Assembly (NCBI GenBank): GCA_023443925.1
Contig: JAEZSL010000292.1
Location: 1 to 7,249, forward strand
Source: Bacillota bacterium
GTDB taxonomy: Bacteria > Bacillota_A > Clostridia > Lachnospirales > Lachnospiraceae
Direction: 5' to 3'
DNA: 7,249 nt
The translations under genes and the position numbers were made by a program. Positions 6,355 through 7,249 of the stretch are shown one piece after another; positions within the stretch are counted from its first letter, which is position 1, and each line of letters begins with the position of its first letter. The notes beneath the pieces are model-generated. The model ran no database searches, was not told the origin of the DNA, and saw only the letters and a list, made by a program, of their open reading frames with translations.

Positions 6355-7249
6355 ATGAGCAGAAAAATACTTTTCAATAATAATTGGGGATTCACGAAGC
6401 AAAACATAGGCTGTAAGCCTGAGGAAATAGTAAAGGATGACAGTGTCTGGAAAAAGGTCGATATTCCCCATGACTGGGTGATCTACGACACCGCCTTTTT
6501 TGGTGAATCCTGTGAGGGTTGGTACAGGAAAAGGTTTTCTGTCTGCCCGGAAGACAACACATTATATCGGCTCCGTTTTGATGGAGTCTATATGGACAGT
6601 ACGGTCTATGTTAACGGCATCAAGGTTGGAGAGTGGAAATACGGATATTCTGCCTTTGAACTGGATATTACGGAAACCATAAAGCCCGGAGATAATGAAA
6701 TCTTATTGCGAGCCATATTACAGGTGCCCAACTCCAGATGGTACACAGGAGGTGGCATATACCGAAATGTTTGGCTGAAAACTGTGCCCAAAGCACATTT
6801 GGTCCCAGACGGTATTTATATATCTACCCGCAAAAACGGAGATGTCTGGACGGTAAGAGCGGAAAGTGAAATATACTGTGGAAGTCAGAAAGCATTAGCA
6901 GATGAAACGGAAGAAATATTATCAAAGGGAAAATATACAATTCGCCATACCATAATTGATAAATGCGGAGCGGTCATCACCAGTTCGAAAGGAGGTATGA
7001 AAGAACAGTCATTATCCGTTATGTCACCAAGTCTCTGGGATATAAACGGACCCAATTTGTATACCCTTAAAACAGAACTTTTACAGAATGACTTGGTAAT
7101 AGACGAAGAGATAAACAGTTTTGGATTCCGTACCATTCGTTTTTATCCGGAGGGTGGTTTTTATCTCAACGACCGTCATGTAAAGCTTCACGGAGTTTGT
7201 GAACACCATGACCTGGGGGCCCTGGGAGCGGCCTTTAACAACGTAGCCC
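6355..7249 (+). CDS. glycoside hydrolase family 2, beta-galactosidase/beta-glucuronidase-like (3' partial)
   Basis: The frame is open from ATG 6355 to the window end, giving the first 298 residues of a protein that is probably 600-1000 long. Family 2 domains appear in order. The N-terminal jelly-roll sugar-binding domain (about 1-145) carries IPHDW at 37-41, EGWYRKRF at 54-61, DGVYMDSTVYVNG at 76-88 and NSRWYTGGGIYRNVWL at 126-141. An immunoglobulin-like domain follows (about 150-262, ending SFGFRTIRF), and the TIM barrel begins at about 264 with FYLNDRHVKLHGVCEHHDLGALG. The acid/base and nucleophile glutamates lie beyond the window, so the bond cleaved is unknown; the motif wording resembles enzymes annotated as beta-galactosidase, and the uxuA context suggests a glucuronidase. 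There is no signal peptide, so it should act in the cytoplasm on imported oligosaccharides. It has Glu in GVCEHHDLG where Leu or Asn is more usual. Confidence 0.92.
   Translation, partial: MSRKILFNNNWGFTKQNIGCKPEEIVKDDSVWKKVDIPHDWVIYDTAFFGESCEGWYRKRFSVCPEDNTLYRLRFDGVYMDSTVYVNGIKVGEWKYGYSAFELDITETIKPGDNEILLRAILQVPNSRWYTGGGIYRNVWLKTVPKAHLVPDGIYISTRKNGDVWTVRAESEIYCGSQKALADETEEILSKGKYTIRHTIIDKCGAVITSSKGGMKEQSLSVMSPSLWDINGPNLYTLKTELLQNDLVIDEEINSFGFRTIRFYPEGGFYLNDRHVKLHGVCEHHDLGALGAAFNNVA

Noticed and set aside
6060..6471. Three overlapping minus-strand open frames with Phe/Leu-rich heptad repeats, resembling a membrane protein
   Set aside because: They are a by-product of the purine-rich + strand repeats: minus-strand stops need TTA, CTA or TCA on the + strand, and such pyrimidine-containing triplets are rare there. 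All three minus frames are open together, they overlap the uxuA and GH2 coding ends, and none has a convincing ribosome binding site.

Overview
The window looks like a carbohydrate-utilisation locus from a low-to-moderate GC Gram-positive anaerobe, probably a Lachnospiraceae-like or other Clostridia member. The reasons are strong AGGAGG-type ribosome binding sites, A/T-rich intergenic DNA, U-tract terminators, a lipoprotein solute-binding protein, and a two-permease sugar importer without its own ATPase. The genus cannot be fixed from the sequence. All recognised genes are on the + strand.

Layout: (1) 1-743 is the 3' part of a TIM-barrel-like protein of unknown function that resembles aldo/keto reductases at its C-terminus. 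(2) 744-1294 is a 551-base gap without a convincing gene. It holds a long imperfect hairpin (842-919), a clean intrinsic terminator (1076-1107) and an A/T-rich putative promoter and operator zone ahead of the next operon. (3) 1295-4927 encodes a complete CUT1-type importer except for the ATPase: two LplB/YtcP-type permeases and a large LipO-type lipoprotein. It ends in a strong terminator at 4938-4972. (4) 5056-6132 is mannonate dehydratase (uxuA). (5) 6137-6348 is an unusual purine-rich array of about ten degenerate 21-base tandem repeats that runs up to the next start codon. (6) 6355 to the window end is the N-terminal part of a glycoside hydrolase family 2 enzyme.

How they fit together: the importer probably brings in an oligosaccharide, the GH2 enzyme (no signal peptide, so cytoplasmic) would release a terminal sugar, and UxuA converts D-mannonate to 2-keto-3-deoxy-D-gluconate in the glucuronate branch of hexuronate catabolism. 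A glucuronic-acid-containing oligosaccharide is therefore the best guess for the substrate, but this is inferred from gene context. The importer most likely borrows a shared MsmX/MsmK-type ATPase encoded elsewhere.

No clearly new defence or mobile system is visible. The least explained element is the 21-base repeat array between uxuA and the GH2 gene. Its period is both seven codons and two helical turns, and its last unit supplies the ribosome binding site of the GH2 gene.
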